A stretch of DNA of 64,000 bases from Platerodrilus igneus (lineage: Eukaryota > Arthropoda > Insecta > Coleoptera > Lycidae): the NCBI GenBank assembly GCA_036346225.1, contig JARFIW010001215.1:4850501-4914500 (forward strand). Reading direction: 5' to 3'. Position 1 is the stretch's first letter; the number at the start of each line of letters is the position of its first letter. The translations under genes were made by a program, and so were the position numbers. Shown here piece after piece: positions 45,400-55,435 of this stretch. The notes beneath the pieces were generated by a model. That model was not told where the DNA came from. It did no database searches and saw only the letters and a program-made list of their open reading frames with translations.

Positions 45400-45790
45400 C
45401 ATTTCAAATGGATTGATCCTGAAACAAGTGGTGTTATTTACATAAATTTTTCAAAGACGTTTGACCATGAACTTGTGATTGTTGAACTAAAAGTCAATGG
45501 TTTGTAGTCCAAATTGATAGACATTTAGAAATTACTTACATGGTAGGAAGCAATTTGTGACAATGCATGGGTATAATTCACATCTTATAAGGATTGCATC
45601 GGGATCCCACAGGGTTCCATCCAGTATAAACATTATACTGGAGATCATTCACCAAAGAATTTCAATTAGAGCATGTGGTAGTCGCCTCTTTATTTTTATA
45701 CATACCCTGAAAACATTCGATTCAATTTTGGTTTTTAAAATTTTTTTTTGCCAAAAATACCAATCTGTCCCATTCGTAAGCATCAGTTAA
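45400..45790 (+). pseudogene. Small non-LTR reverse transcriptase fragment
   Basis: Reads VIYINFSKTFDHELVIVEL (motif A region) at about 45431-45492 and, after decay, a GIPQGS-like segment at about 45599. Stops throughout. It abuts the right end of the DNA transposon. Confidence 0.5.
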
Positions 45791-45948
45791 AATATTTCTA
45801 TGAAGTTGTGAATCACTTTCTATATTGGGTACTTTAAATTATTCCTACTGGCTACCCATTGATATTCCAAGGTGTTAACCCAAATAAAAATTAAACTGTA
45901 TATAAATAAAATTTTCTTAAAATACAATGCATTAGGTTTCACATGATA

Positions 45949-47373
45949 TCATCTATTTTTAATAAAATTGTGCTTAAATTGTTCTAATCTACTATTAGTA
46001 ATAATGACTTTCATACATTGTGATTCACTGTCTTTTTCATCCGATTTTACATTCGTTACAGTTGAATTTTTATACAACCAGCGCATTTCATCTCCACCAG
46101 AAGGCACTCTTATTGTAATTCTTTTCCTGTTAGTAACATCTATAATAACATCTTCAAGTTTCTTGCGAAGCACATCTACTCCTCGAAGTGTCGTTGATGA
46201 TAGTGAAATACTGTCTTTGCTTGAAGCATCATCATTAGAAACTAAATCACATTTATTTCCAACAGTTATAATTTTATCTAAAAGCTGTTGCGAACCTGTC
46301 TTATTTGCTAGATTTTGTAATGTTAATAAAACATGATTTCGTTGGTGAATAATATCACTGTTTGATAAATCTTCAACGTGTATAATAACATCGGCTAACA
46401 TTGCATCTTCCAAAGTAACAATAAAACATTCGATTAAAGTTGTTGGTATATCAGATATAAAACCAACAGTATCAACATATAAAACTTCCAACCCTGACAG
46501 CAACTTACCAGCATGCATGGTTACATCTAAAGTGGCAAATAAATCATTTCTAGGGTGCAATGCATCATCACCAGTTAAGGCTTTTATTAATGATGTTTTA
46601 CCTGCGTTTGTGTATCCAACTACAGCAACAATAGGATATTCTTTAGTAAAACGACGTACTCGCAACACTTCCCGTTGCACCTGTAATTTCTTAAGAGAAT
46701 CTTTTATTTTTTGTTCTCGGTTTTGCAACATCATACGTCTAGCTTCATAATCGTCGCTGACAACAATGCTAAATTCATCTTTTCCTAAACACGATCTTAT
46801 ATATGGGAGCTCTGCTAGGGCCACCTGAAGTTTAGCATGTGTACTAATAGCATGTAGTTTTAAAATGTGCATTACAATCCTATATCTATCAAAAATTACA
46901 ACACCAAACTCTTTTTCTAGTTCTCGTAACTGCCCACCCTTTAAAGTAGAAGTGTTAATGAACACAGCAGTTATATTAGGATTGCTACGAGTTCGGCTCT
47001 TTAATCTTTCTAAATTACCTGATCCAAAAAATGTTTTCTTATTAAAACTTGTAAGGGATATTATCTCGGTATCAACAACTTTCCATGGAGCTAAAGTACG
47101 AATAAGAGCGATTGCCTCTTCAAGTCGTTGCTGGGGATTCGTATCTCGCACTTTGTTTACTCCCCATTTTACGAATGGATGAACTATAAAACAGTTGTGA
47201 ACTTGGGTCTGACCAAAATATCTTGAAGCAACAGCTTCGTATTCTTCATCAGGTTGCAGTAATTCTTCTGTTGCAAATTGACAATATGCATATCTCGAAA
47301 TAGAAAATTTTTTGTAGCTATTTACATACTTGGGTTTAATAATATATCGTATGTTTTTTAGTACAGTAAACAT
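45949..47373 (-). CDS. GTPBP6: HflX/GTPBP6-type GTP-binding protein, likely mitochondrial
   Basis: Intact 474-codon frame from ATG at 47373 to TGA at 45949-45951. The first about 35 residues are basic, hydroxyl-rich and free of acidic residues, fitting a mitochondrial presequence. Residues about 80-235 form the HflX N-terminal domain (KKTFFGSGN, VVIFDRYRIVMHI) with a following helical linker. The G domain starts at 249: P-loop GYTNAGKTS (253-261), LFATLD (278-283, switch I area), DTVGF (301-305, G3), NKCD (373-376, G4). HflX proteins split or recycle stalled ribosomes; animal GTPBP6 acts on the mitochondrial ribosome. Intronless here. The length fits the family and no inactivating change is seen. 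Best candidate host gene in the window; a processed retrocopy cannot be excluded, though no poly(A) remnant is visible downstream. Confidence 0.9.
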   Translation of the reverse strand: MFTVLKNIRYIIKPKYVNSYKKFSISRYAYCQFATEELLQPDEEYEAVASRYFGQTQVHNCFIVHPFVKWGVNKVRDTNPQQRLEEAIALIRTLAPWKVVDTEIISLTSFNKKTFFGSGNLERLKSRTRSNPNITAVFINTSTLKGGQLRELEKEFGVVIFDRYRIVMHILKLHAISTHAKLQVALAELPYIRSCLGKDEFSIVVSDDYEARRMMLQNREQKIKDSLKKLQVQREVLRVRRFTKEYPIVAVVGYTNAGKTSLIKALTGDDALHPRNDLFATLDVTMHAGKLLSGLEVLYVDTVGFISDIPTTLIECFIVTLEDAMLADVIIHVEDLSNSDIIHQRNHVLLTLQNLANKTGSQQLLDKIITVGNKCDLVSNDDASSKDSISLSSTTLRGVDVLRKKLEDVIIDVTNRKRITIRVPSGGDEMRWLYKNSTVTNVKSDEKDSESQCMKVIITNSRLEQFKHNFIKNR

Positions 47374-47793
47374 TCTTCATTTGATAAAATTACTTTTAGG
47401 CCAAATTCTATATTTACAAAACATAACCTCAAAATATTTTTCAAACAAATAAATCCTTGCACATCGTGGTTACTATACCGCAACCCAGGTGATTGTTGGA
47501 CTCGTAATACGTGTTAGGTAACCACAAATTATCAATAAATATTGTTTATACACACAACGATTAATTAATACATGAATAGCTCTAGAGGCTATTGTTATCA
47601 ATTAATTAAACTTGTAGAAAATAAGGAAGTGTCAAAAATTTTATGGTTCTGGAAGTTTTAATTTGGACATGGAATACGCCGAAGTGTTATTTATGACAAC
47701 TAGTCAAAATCTTTATAATACTAGCCTGCTTATTGCATATCAATGTGTATGAGTTAGTTTTATTAATTTCATATTTAATTTTTTTCTAATATT
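47374..47793. other. Upstream region of the GTPBP6-like gene
   Basis: About 420 bases between the GTPBP6-like start codon and the copia 5' LTR. It should contain the gene's promoter. No clear TATA box or other element was identified. Confidence 0.5.
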
Positions 47794-47918
47794 TGTTGCA
47801 AATATTAAAATATTTATATAGCAATCTTAAAAAAAAATTTGACATGTTTTTACGTTAAGTTAGACGTATAAATTATTAAATCAAAATGGTTGTTGTTTTA
47901 TTTTGTACTATAATCACA
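47794..47918 (+). repeat. Copia 5' LTR
   Basis: 125 bases; differs from the 3' LTR by a few substitutions and small indels, including a 4-base AATT duplication. No target duplication could be confirmed beside the LTRs. Confidence 0.8.
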
Positions 47919-48016
47919 AAAGGTTATGGGCACAGTGCAGTTCCCATGCGTCAACTAAGAACACCGTAGTTGGAATAGATAGAATTTAAAATTATCTATA
48001 GTGAAGAACAGTAAAT

Positions 48017-48117
48017 ATGTCTTCAGATTTGAAACTAAATCTCGAAAAACTTAATCTCATAGAAGAGTGGCCGAAGTGGAAGCGAAATCTAGAACTTCTG
48101 CTCCAATATTATGATAT
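48017..48117 (+). pseudogene. Copia gag, first 34 codons
   Basis: ATG at 48017 opens MSSDLKLNLEKLN and IEEWPKWKRNLELLLQYYDI, the usual copia gag start. The gypsy element interrupts it after the second base of codon 34; the same codon completes with the T at 54670 and the frame continues FDVVNGTF. The insertion is therefore exact apart from its ATAT duplication. Confidence 0.8.
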
Positions 48118-48563
48118 TGTAACGGGCTACTACTACCGCGTTTCTTTAATTTAAAACAAGTAATAATAATGGTCTTTATTACTCACTGTTCACAAGTCTA
48201 ATTAACAGTATATGCCTTATTTATAGATGTTTTCAGTCCAATAACAACACTAACACAACTATTTGTTTATACCCTTCTATTTATTTATGTATACTACAAG
48301 CTGCATGTACATTAGACACAGCATATCACATTTATGTATACTTCAAAAGCTCAAAACTGCTATTACTTTACAACGTTATAATTTATATACGACATTCTAG
48401 TATAGACTGACTCTTGCATTCATTAGCGGTCTTATATATACTCTGGATTACAAGGATGACTCATGCTCCCGTAATTTCTAGAAGAATTCTGGAATCCTTG
48501 AGAATACGCTGTGCCCACGAGCGTTTGTATGTTTGACGGGTTGCCTAATAGTGGATCGCAACA
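48118..48563 (-). repeat. Gypsy 3' LTR
   Basis: 446 bases; otherwise almost identical to the 5' LTR, which indicates a young insertion. It lacks the 80-base segment between direct GTCCA repeats. Confidence 0.9.
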
Positions 48564-49019
48564 CTGCCCCCTCTTTAAAACCGTTACGTCTCGTAACTGT
48601 AAATCCTTCTTGACGCCAATTCGATGACTGGTGACGGTATCGGCAGCTATCTCCTCTGGTGCATCCACCGCGTCGTTGGAAGTAACAGTCAACACTCTTT
48701 TCCTGGTCTTGGTAGGCAACCGGTTGATAACAACAAACAAGAACCTGGACGTTGGTTCCTGGAAAACTACTTCTAGCATATTTCGGACTATCCTCCAGTC
48801 TAAGCGATCCAGTCCACAGCCCAGCCTGGGCACCGCTAGTCTCGTTACTCCATTTTCCATCATCTGCGCCTTAAGATTTAGCAAAGCCTCCCATAGATGT
48901 CCATAACTAGGTCTCTGCCATGAAGAATTTTTGGTGACCAGATAGTAAACATAACGATTTTTATCTTGAAGTACCAAAGATTTTCCTACAGTTGGCTGCT
49001 GTTGTACTAATTCATCCAC
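48432..49019 (-). CDS. Open C-terminal part of the macro-domain protein and tail
   Basis: 195 codons open. Residue 1 is a GTG, so this is a continuation rather than a true start. Residues 1-98 are the C-terminal two thirds of the macro domain, with catalytic Lys at residue 30 and Asp at 71. The tail (99-195) is basic, then acidic, and reads through the polypurine tract into the 3' LTR before stopping at 48432. Ending in the LTR is common for the last gene of an LTR element. Confidence 0.75.
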   Translation of the reverse strand: MDELVQQQPTVGKSLVLQDKNRYVYYLVTKNSSWQRPSYGHLWEALLNLKAQMMENGVTRLAVPRLGCGLDRLDWRIVRNMLEVVFQEPTSRFLFVVINRLPTKTRKRVLTVTSNDAVDAPEEIAADTVTSHRIGVKKDLQLRDVTVLKRGQCCDPLLGNPSNIQTLVGTAYSQGFQNSSRNYGSMSHPCNPEYI

Positions 49020-49298
49020 ACATCCAAACTTTTCTTGAAAACAACAGCTATTCCCTTGACATTGCCAAATCTTGAGCTACGCAATGTGCAAGGAATACTC
49101 TTCTGGTGCTCTAAACAGATCTTGCTGTTTTTCAACAACAACGCCAAATCTCGCTTTAGCGGAACCACCATACGCCGCCATAAAGCTCTCAAAATCTACA
49201 TTTGGCTCATGATTAATAACTTGCCGAACACCATTATCATTATTCGAGTCTTCCTGGTTGTTGCCAGCGTAGGATGTTAAACGGTCAAAGTGTACCAC
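48725..49298 (-). pseudogene. TARG1/OARD1-like macro domain fused downstream of gypsy integrase
   Basis: After the usual pol terminus (VVHFDRLTSYAG, 49298-49263) and a about 35-residue acidic linker, a macro domain runs from about 49148 to 48725. In three frames it reads KQQDLFRAPEEYSL, LAHCVAQDLAMS, GIAVVFKK, then an open stretch YVYYLVTKNSS, YGHLWEALLNLKAQM, ENGVTRLAVPRLGCGLDRLDW. These follow the TARG1/OARD1 ADP-ribose hydrolase fold in order. The family's catalytic Lys (YYLVTK, codon 48930-48932) and Asp (GCGLD, codon 48807-48809) are both present. About three one-base indels in homopolymers split the frame. In the family this fold removes ADP-ribose from acidic residues; a role in the element is inference. 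Confidence 0.82.
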
Positions 49299-49335
49299 TT
49301 TCGGTTTACCACGAGGGATCTTCTGATCCGGTACA

Positions 49336-50984
49336 CTACATCATTAATCCTTTTAACACTTCGTACGGCCCTTCCCATTGTCTTTGTAGTTTTGGCGACA
49401 ATCCACGTTTTCTTTGTGGATTGTACAACCACACTAAATCTCCAGGTTGATAACCACCTTCTTGTGCTCTCGTGTCATATTGTGATTTCATTCGATCGCT
49501 TGCTGCCTGGATATTCTTTCGGACGTTTTCGTGAATACTATTTGATCTTTCACGAAGCTTACTAACGTAATCTTCACCTGCGATCTCTTCTCCAGGTTTA
49601 AATCCAAACCGAAGATCACATGGTAGCCGCAATTCACGTCCTAGCATTACGCAAGCGGGCGAGTACCCTGTGCTGTCATGTTCCGAAGATCGGTACGCCA
49701 GTAAGAACAAATGCAGATATTGGTCCCAGTCTCGTTGATGTTCAGAGACAACTTTGGCCAGGTACTTCCTAACGTCCTGTTCATTCTTTCAACCATTCCA
49801 TCCGATTGGGGATGAAGTGGCGTGTTTCTAGTTTTCCTGATTCCAAGATGCTTGCAGACGTTTTGAAACAACGCTGATTCGAAGTTCCGACCTTGATCGG
49901 AGTGTAATTCCAACGGAACTCCAAAGCGACAAAACAACTCCTCACTAGTACATCTGCAACCGTCTCGGCTTCTTGGTTAGGTATAGCATATGCCTCCGGC
50001 CATTTGGTAAAATAATCCATTGCAACCAAGATGTATTTATTCCTTTCTCTGATTCAGGAAACGGACCAGCTATATCAATGGCTACCCTCTCAAAAGGATT
50101 CCCACGTTATACTGTCTCATTGGGGCTTTCCGTTTTGTGACCGGGCCATTTGCAGAGGCACACAATTCACATTTCCGGCACCACTCCTTCACATCTTCTT
50201 TGCAGTTCACCCAATAGAATCTTTCTCTCACTCTTTCGAGAGTTCTTTTCACGCCAAAGTGCCCTCCGGAAATACCGTCGTGCAAGTGCTGCAACACTTC
50301 CGGCACTCTGCTTCTCGGCACTATCACTTGAAGTCTCTCAGTGCCATCTTCAAATTCCAGGCGTCGTTTCAAGATTCTATTTTCCATCATCAAGGAGTCC
50401 CACTGTGCCCAGTATGCCTTCAGGCTCCTACTTAAAATACTAATTTCTTCCCAAGCTGGCCGTTGTCCTCTATTTTTCCACTCAATAATACGTCCCAATT
50501 CGGCGTCATTCTCCTGGTCTTCTCGCATTCTTTCGGGTTGCCAAGTATCATCGGTTACCGTCATTCTATGGATGACACTTATTTTCTCTTCCATCTTGGA
50601 GCAATGATTGCAGTCCACCGGACAAGGTCTCCTTGATAGAGCGTCTGCATTCCGATGGCTAGTTCCTACACGATGTTCTGTATCAAAGTCATATTCCTGC
50701 AGTCGCTCTATCCACCTTGCCACTTGCCCTTCAGGATTTCGAAACTGCAGTAAACATTTCAGTGCAGCATGGTCTGTTCTCAACAGAAATTTACGGCCAT
50801 ATAAGTACTTATAAAAGTGCTCTACGGATTTGACGACTGCTAACAGCTCCCTTCTTGTCACACAATAGTTCCTTTCTGGCCGTGACAAGACCTTGCTGAA
50901 ATACCCAATAACTTTTTCTTGTCCGTCCTGCACTTGAGAAAGAACGCCTCCTATAGCTATGTTACTGGCATCGGTATCCAACAC
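49336..50984 (-). pseudogene. Gypsy RNase H and integrase
   Basis: RNase H: LDTDASNIAIGGVLSQ, REL near 50850, LRTDHAALKCLL, HRNADALSRRPC. Integrase: HFGVKRTLERVRERFYW and CRKCELCA (HHCC zinc domain, about 50240-50150), VAMDYFTKWPEAY (first Asp, about 50029), LHSDQGRNFES (second Asp, about 49907), NPLHPQSDGMVERMNRTLG-like segment (Glu, about 49830), then DLVWLYNPQRKRGLSPKLQR and WEGPYEVLKGL (49440-49345). Frames switch near 50085, 49930, 49710 and 49330. Confidence 0.88.
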
Positions 50985-51789
50985 AAATTTCCCTCCATCC
51001 GTGGATAACTCAAAATTGGTGCTGTAACTAGTAGCCGTTTCAGTTGTTCAAATGCTCTGTGGCAGTCGTCATTCCAATCATATTCTTGTCCATCTTCGGT
51101 TAATTTTGTTAACGGTTTGGCAATGTTCGCAAACCCAAGTATAAAACGTCGGTAATATGTGCACAATCCAAGAAAACTGCGTAGTTGGTGTATATCTGCT
51201 GGTGTAGGCCACTCTTGTACCGTTTTTATTTTGTCAGGATCAGCTCTTATTCCGGTCTCCGAAACGACATGTCCTAGGTATTTCACCTCTTTTCCAAACA
51301 GGTGACACTTCTTGAGGCTCAATGTAAGGTTTGCCCCTCGTAATCTTTGGAATATCTCCTCTAGGTTCTTAAGGTGTTCTTCAAAAGACCGCCCTAAGAC
51401 TATTACGTCGTCTAGGTACACCAGACAAGTCTTCCAAGACAGTCCACGCAGTATCGACTCCATCAATCGTTCAAAAGTAGCAGGGCATTGCATAATCCAA
51501 ATGGCATGACCTTGAACTGCCATAATCCAGTTCCAATTGTAAAGGCAGTCTTTTCTTTATCGTTTGGCTCCAAGTCTACCTGCCAGTATCCGCTTTTCAA
51601 GTCCAAGGTCGAAAACCATTTAGATCCGGATAGAGTATCCAAGGTGTCATCAATTCTGGGCAAAGGATAGCTGTCTTTCTTTGTCACGTTGTTAAGCCGC
51701 CGGTAGTCTACACAAAACCTTGTCGACCCGTCCTTTTTCTTGACAAGCACTACCGGGGATGCCCATGGACTATTCGAGAGTTCAATCAC
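50960..51789 (-). pseudogene. Gypsy reverse transcriptase
   Basis: [20 protein letters not shown] and [20 protein letters not shown] (51775-51660), [12 protein letters not shown] (first Asp), VMPFGLCNA, then, after a shift near 51480, [30 protein letters not shown] (about 51418-51375, catalytic YLDD) and KCHLFGKEVKYLGHVVSETG. Another shift near 50985 leads into RNase H. Each break is a one- or two-base indel; the motifs themselves are intact. Confidence 0.88.
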
Positions 51790-54038
51790 TCCTGTTCTTC
51801 CATATCGGTGATAATTTGCTCAGCTTCCTTACGTTTTGCCAAAGGAAGCCGCCTGGGGTGTTGTCTTATCGGTTGCGCATCTCCAGTATTGATCTTGTGT
51901 TGCACAACATTCGTCCTTCCTTTCTCACTATCATCCAGTGCAAACACACCTCGATATCGTCCGACCAGTTCTTTTACCTTGCCCAGTTGGTCGCCATTTA
52001 ATCCTTGACACGAGGGTATCAACATATCCAGCAATTTCTGTGAGCAACCGTTGGTTGGTTTATTTTTCGTGTCGTCCACACAACGTTTAATATGGCATAC
52101 TGGAATGCAACTTCCCACAATCGTGTCTTTCTTCAGGGTCACCGTATGTGGATTAATGTTCAGCACCCTTACTGGTACCATATTTTGAAACTTTACCAGC
52201 GTTCTTCCAATCAGTAATCCCTCCTGACCCATTCCTGATTCATTTGCTTCCATCATGCATACTTGTCCTTCTTGGAGCGTACCATCCGGGCGTCCCATTA
52301 CTATCATTTCCGCTTTCTCGGGTATTTTCATATCGCAAATCATTCGAACTTGCATCGTCTGGTTACTCCTACCTTGAAATGGAATCTCATCATCATCTAT
52401 CCGAAGCACATTTTCTTTCATGTTTACATGAAACCCATATTCTCCCATGAGGTCCATTCCCAAGATCACTTCTTCTGTAATTTCAGCTACCAACACTCGA
52501 TGATTAATTAATTTGTCCCCAATTGTCAACATAACGGCAGTCTCTCCGTGAGTACCAATCTTCTCACCACTTGCCGTTCGGAGACACACCGATACAGGTA
52601 ACACTTTTCCACGACCAACCAAATCTGGTTTCACAATAGTTCTTGTCGCTCCTGTATCCGCAAGTAATCGGACAACCCTACCATTAATTCTACCATCGAT
52701 ATAAATGCTGTCCAGACTTTCCACCGACGATGCAGCACGGATGATAATCTCCGGGGCACTACGCTGTGCTGCCGAAGTTCGCCCCCTTACATAGACCAGC
52801 TTTGGCACAACCGGTTGTTTCTTTGGTTGAGTACAGCGTCTCTGCATATGGCCAACTTCACCGCAGCTCCAGCATCGTAGACGCCATCTCCGCGGTCGTT
52901 GTCTTTTCAGCCTTTCAGCCTTTCGCTTTTCAAACACACGGTTTATTATTTCATCTATGCTGTTCTGCGATTGCTCAGGTTCTTCTAATGCAGACCGAAC
53001 TTTGTGACTCATCCTGTGTGACGTCTGCTTAGCTGCTTCAAATTCAAGCGCATGAGCCAGTGCGTCATCTAACATTTTTGGCCGTGCTAATCTTAGCGCT
53101 TGCTGTATTTCACTGTCTTTAATGCCATCCACAAATGTTTGAACAGCCAGTTGTTCGAGGAAACTATCTGGTGCCGTTGGGTATGCCCATCTAACTAATC
53201 TGGCGATATCGGCTTCGAATTCTTGCAGGCTTTCACTTGTCTTTTGCGAGCGGTTTCTAACTTGTGCGTGGTAAACCTGTTGAAGGTGAGCGCCTCCATA
53301 TCTCATCTCAAGCTTCGATGTTAAGAGGCCGTAATCATTCTGCTGGTGATCAGGAATCGTTTGTAAGATGTTAAGAGCTTCTCCCCGTAGGGCCACTATT
53401 AAAGAGATAGCCTTCTCTTTGTTGCACCAACCGTTGGCTATTGCTGCAGCTTCAAATTGTTTCAAATATGTGGGCCAAGGTGTTTTGCCATCAAATGTGG
53501 GTGGTTTCACTTTAAATTTAGACGGTATGGACTCGCTTCTTTCCATGGTTCTTATTTCTGGAATGTTCTCATTTACAACTTGATTTGCTATTTCAAGTGG
53601 CCGTGTTGTTAGTGAAATCACCTGTTCTTGCAGCCTCATCATATCTTCTTCCATTTTTACCAATTTACTGTCCAACTTTTGCTCAACTGTTTTTACCTGT
53701 TCAGTGACATCTTCTTTCAATGCAATGGAGCTTGCTATTAATCTTTGTTCTAACGTGGCCGTCTTTTCATTCAACTCTTCCATTTTCATCGCGTTTTCAC
53801 TAAACCGTTCTTCTATTTTCTTAGCATTTTCAGTTAACCTTTCGGTAAGGTTTGATTCCAGTTCAACTGACCTCACTAAATTTTCATTTAGTGTCACTTC
53901 TAGTTTAGCCGACCTCTCCTCCATTTTCTCAGCATTTTCACTAAACTTTTCCTCTAATTTCGTAGTATTTTCGCTTAACTTTTCCTCCATACCGGATTTA
54001 AAATCCTTAAGGAAATTCATTAAAGTCTCTGCCTCCAT
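51786..54038 (-). CDS. Gypsy gag-protease polyprotein, N-terminal part
   Basis: Open for 750 codons from ATG at 54038. Residues 15-145 are an imperfect heptad array ([20 protein letters not shown] and similar) forming a long coiled coil. 176-345 is the capsid-like gag core ([20 protein letters not shown], then [20 protein letters not shown]). A CCHC knuckle [14 protein letters not shown] is at 389-402, and the retropepsin signature [12 protein letters not shown] at 458-469 with [11 protein letters not shown] further on. The frame runs to the start of RT ([19 protein letters not shown]) and breaks near 51787, where RT continues in another frame. Gag packages element RNA; the protease matures the polyprotein. 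Confidence 0.9.
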   Translation of the reverse strand: MEAETLMNFLKDFKSGMEEKLSENTTKLEEKFSENAEKMEERSAKLEVTLNENLVRSVELESNLTERLTENAKKIEERFSENAMKMEELNEKTATLEQRLIASSIALKEDVTEQVKTVEQKLDSKLVKMEEDMMRLQEQVISLTTRPLEIANQVVNENIPEIRTMERSESIPSKFKVKPPTFDGKTPWPTYLKQFEAAAIANGWCNKEKAISLIVALRGEALNILQTIPDHQQNDYGLLTSKLEMRYGGAHLQQVYHAQVRNRSQKTSESLQEFEADIARLVRWAYPTAPDSFLEQLAVQTFVDGIKDSEIQQALRLARPKMLDDALAHALEFEAAKQTSHRMSHKVRSALEEPEQSQNSIDEIINRVFEKRKAERLKRQRPRRWRLRCWSCGEVGHMQRRCTQPKKQPVVPKLVYVRGRTSAAQRSAPEIIIRAASSVESLDSIYIDGRINGRVVRLLADTGATRTIVKPDLVGRGKVLPVSVCLRTASGEKIGTHGETAVMLTIGDKLINHRVLVAEITEEVILGMDLMGEYGFHVNMKENVLRIDDDEIPFQGRSNQTMQVRMICDMKIPEKAEMIVMGRPDGTLQEGQVCMMEANESGMGQEGLLIGRTLVKFQNMVPVRVLNINPHTVTLKKDTIVGSCIPVCHIKRCVDDTKNKPTNGCSQKLLDMLIPSCQGLNGDQLGKVKELVGRYRGVFALDDSEKGRTNVVQHKINTGDAQPIRQHPRRLPLAKRKEAEQIITDMEEQE

Positions 54039-54139
54039 CTTACTTTGGTTTCTTGTACAGGCATATACAAACTACTTAAATGTCTTTAGACCTGTGTTTT
54101 AAATTAATCACTATATACCCCACAAATGCCTGACACCAG

Positions 54140-54665
54140 TGTAACGGGCTACTACTACCGTGTTTCTTTAATTTAAAACAAGTAATAATAATGGTCTTTA
54201 TTACTCACTGTTCACAAGTATAATTAACAGTATATGCCTTATTTATAGATGTTTTCAGTCCACTTAACAATGAAGCACTATTACACTAATGAATTTACAA
54301 GCACTAATATCTTCTTAAACTAACTTCTTTACCCTAGGTCCAATAACAACACTAACACAACTATTTGTTTATACCCTTCTATTTATTTATGTATACTACA
54401 AGCTGCATGTACATTAGACACAGCATATCACATTTATGTATACTTCAAAAGCTCAGAACTGCTATTACTTTACAATGTTATAATTTATATACGACATTCT
54501 AGTATAGACTGACTCTTGCATTCATTAGCGGTCTTATATATACTCTGGATTACAAGGATGACTCATGCTCCCGTAATTTCTAGAAGAATTCTGGAATCCT
54601 TGAGAATACGCTGTGCCCCCGAGCGTTTGTATGTTTGACGGGTTGCCTAATAGTGGATCGCAACA
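54140..54665 (-). repeat. Gypsy 5' LTR
   Basis: 526 bases. Contains an 80-base segment (54262-54341) absent from the other LTR and bounded by GTCCA repeats. Confidence 0.9.
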
Positions 54666-55435
54666 ATATTTTTGATGTGGTCAACGGGACTTTTACTAAG
54701 CCGTTACCTCCTTCGCAACCATCGACGCCGGAAGTGCTCGAAAGGTACAGCAAGGAACAAAAGGAATGGACTAAGAAGGATACTCATGCGCAATTGATAC
54801 TTAACGCTAACGTTTCAAACTACGTATATAAACAAGTAGGACAAATTGCGTCCGCCCAAGAATTCTGGCGTAAATTATTAAGCATTTACGAACAAACATC
54901 TGGACAGCGTTTAGACAGATTAGCGGCTAAATTTGTTAGCGCATCCAAAAAGGACGCTGCTACTAATATAATGACGCATATGGCTACACTGCAGAGAGAA
55001 TTCCACGAATTCAAAGCCGAAACGGCTAAACAGTTCAAATGTGAATTACCAGATCAACTGTTGTTATTACGTATAGCGTCTACATTACCTCCTGAATATA
55101 ATAGCTTCAAACAAATTTGGGAGATGATTCTTGTTGCCGATCGAACATACGAGAAAATGGAGGAGCAACTCAGAGCAACCGAATCAAATATTATAGATTT
55201 ACATAACGGATCTGCTATATCGTTCGTAGCAAAACACCAGCAAACAACTGCAAAGAAGAAGTGGTCGAAAAAGTATAACGGGCCAAAAGCTCGTTGTAAA
55301 AATTGCGGGCGATGGGGATCACACACAATGAAAGATTGTTACGCCCCTAAAAAGGAGTTTGCTTCTGAATCAAAAGCACAAAATACCAATTCAAATTTTT
55401 TTTGTGCAGCCTTAGGAGCTACGTCTGATCATTAG
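54666..55435 (+). pseudogene. Copia gag, main part
   Basis: Continues gag through ANVSNYVYKQVGQIASAQEF, a UBN2-type gag helical region (roughly residues 70-200 of the whole) and a CCHC knuckle CKNCGRWGSHTMKDC at about 55294-55338. It ends at TAG 55433-55435, in the same frame as pol. Copia elements usually keep gag and pol in one frame, so this stop is probably a mutation. Confidence 0.85.

Larger units (their letters stand above)
48118..54665 (-). mobile_element. Ty3/gypsy element carrying a macro domain
   Basis: 6548 bases with ATAT at 48114-48117 and 54666-54669. LTRs: 54140-54665 (5', 526 b) and 48118-48563 (3', 446 b); the plus strand reads TGTAACGGGC...GATCGCAACA in both. Minus-strand primer site TGGTGTCAGGCATTTGTGG follows the 5' LTR (54138 downward), and the polypurine tract AAAGAGGGGGCAG lies just before the 3' LTR (48564-48576). 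Order: gag with long coiled coil, knuckle, protease, RT, RNase H, integrase, macro domain. About ten frameshifts but no isolated nonsense codons. Confidence 0.92.

Noticed and set aside
48432..49298. Host OARD1 gene standing next to a transposon
   Set aside because: The macro domain lies between the gypsy pol terminus and its polypurine tract, inside both LTRs and inside the ATAT duplication, and it follows pol with no intervening promoter-sized gap.
48432..54665. Envelope gene making the gypsy element an errantivirus
   Set aside because: No signal peptide, furin-like site or transmembrane segment follows pol; the only extra gene is the macro domain.
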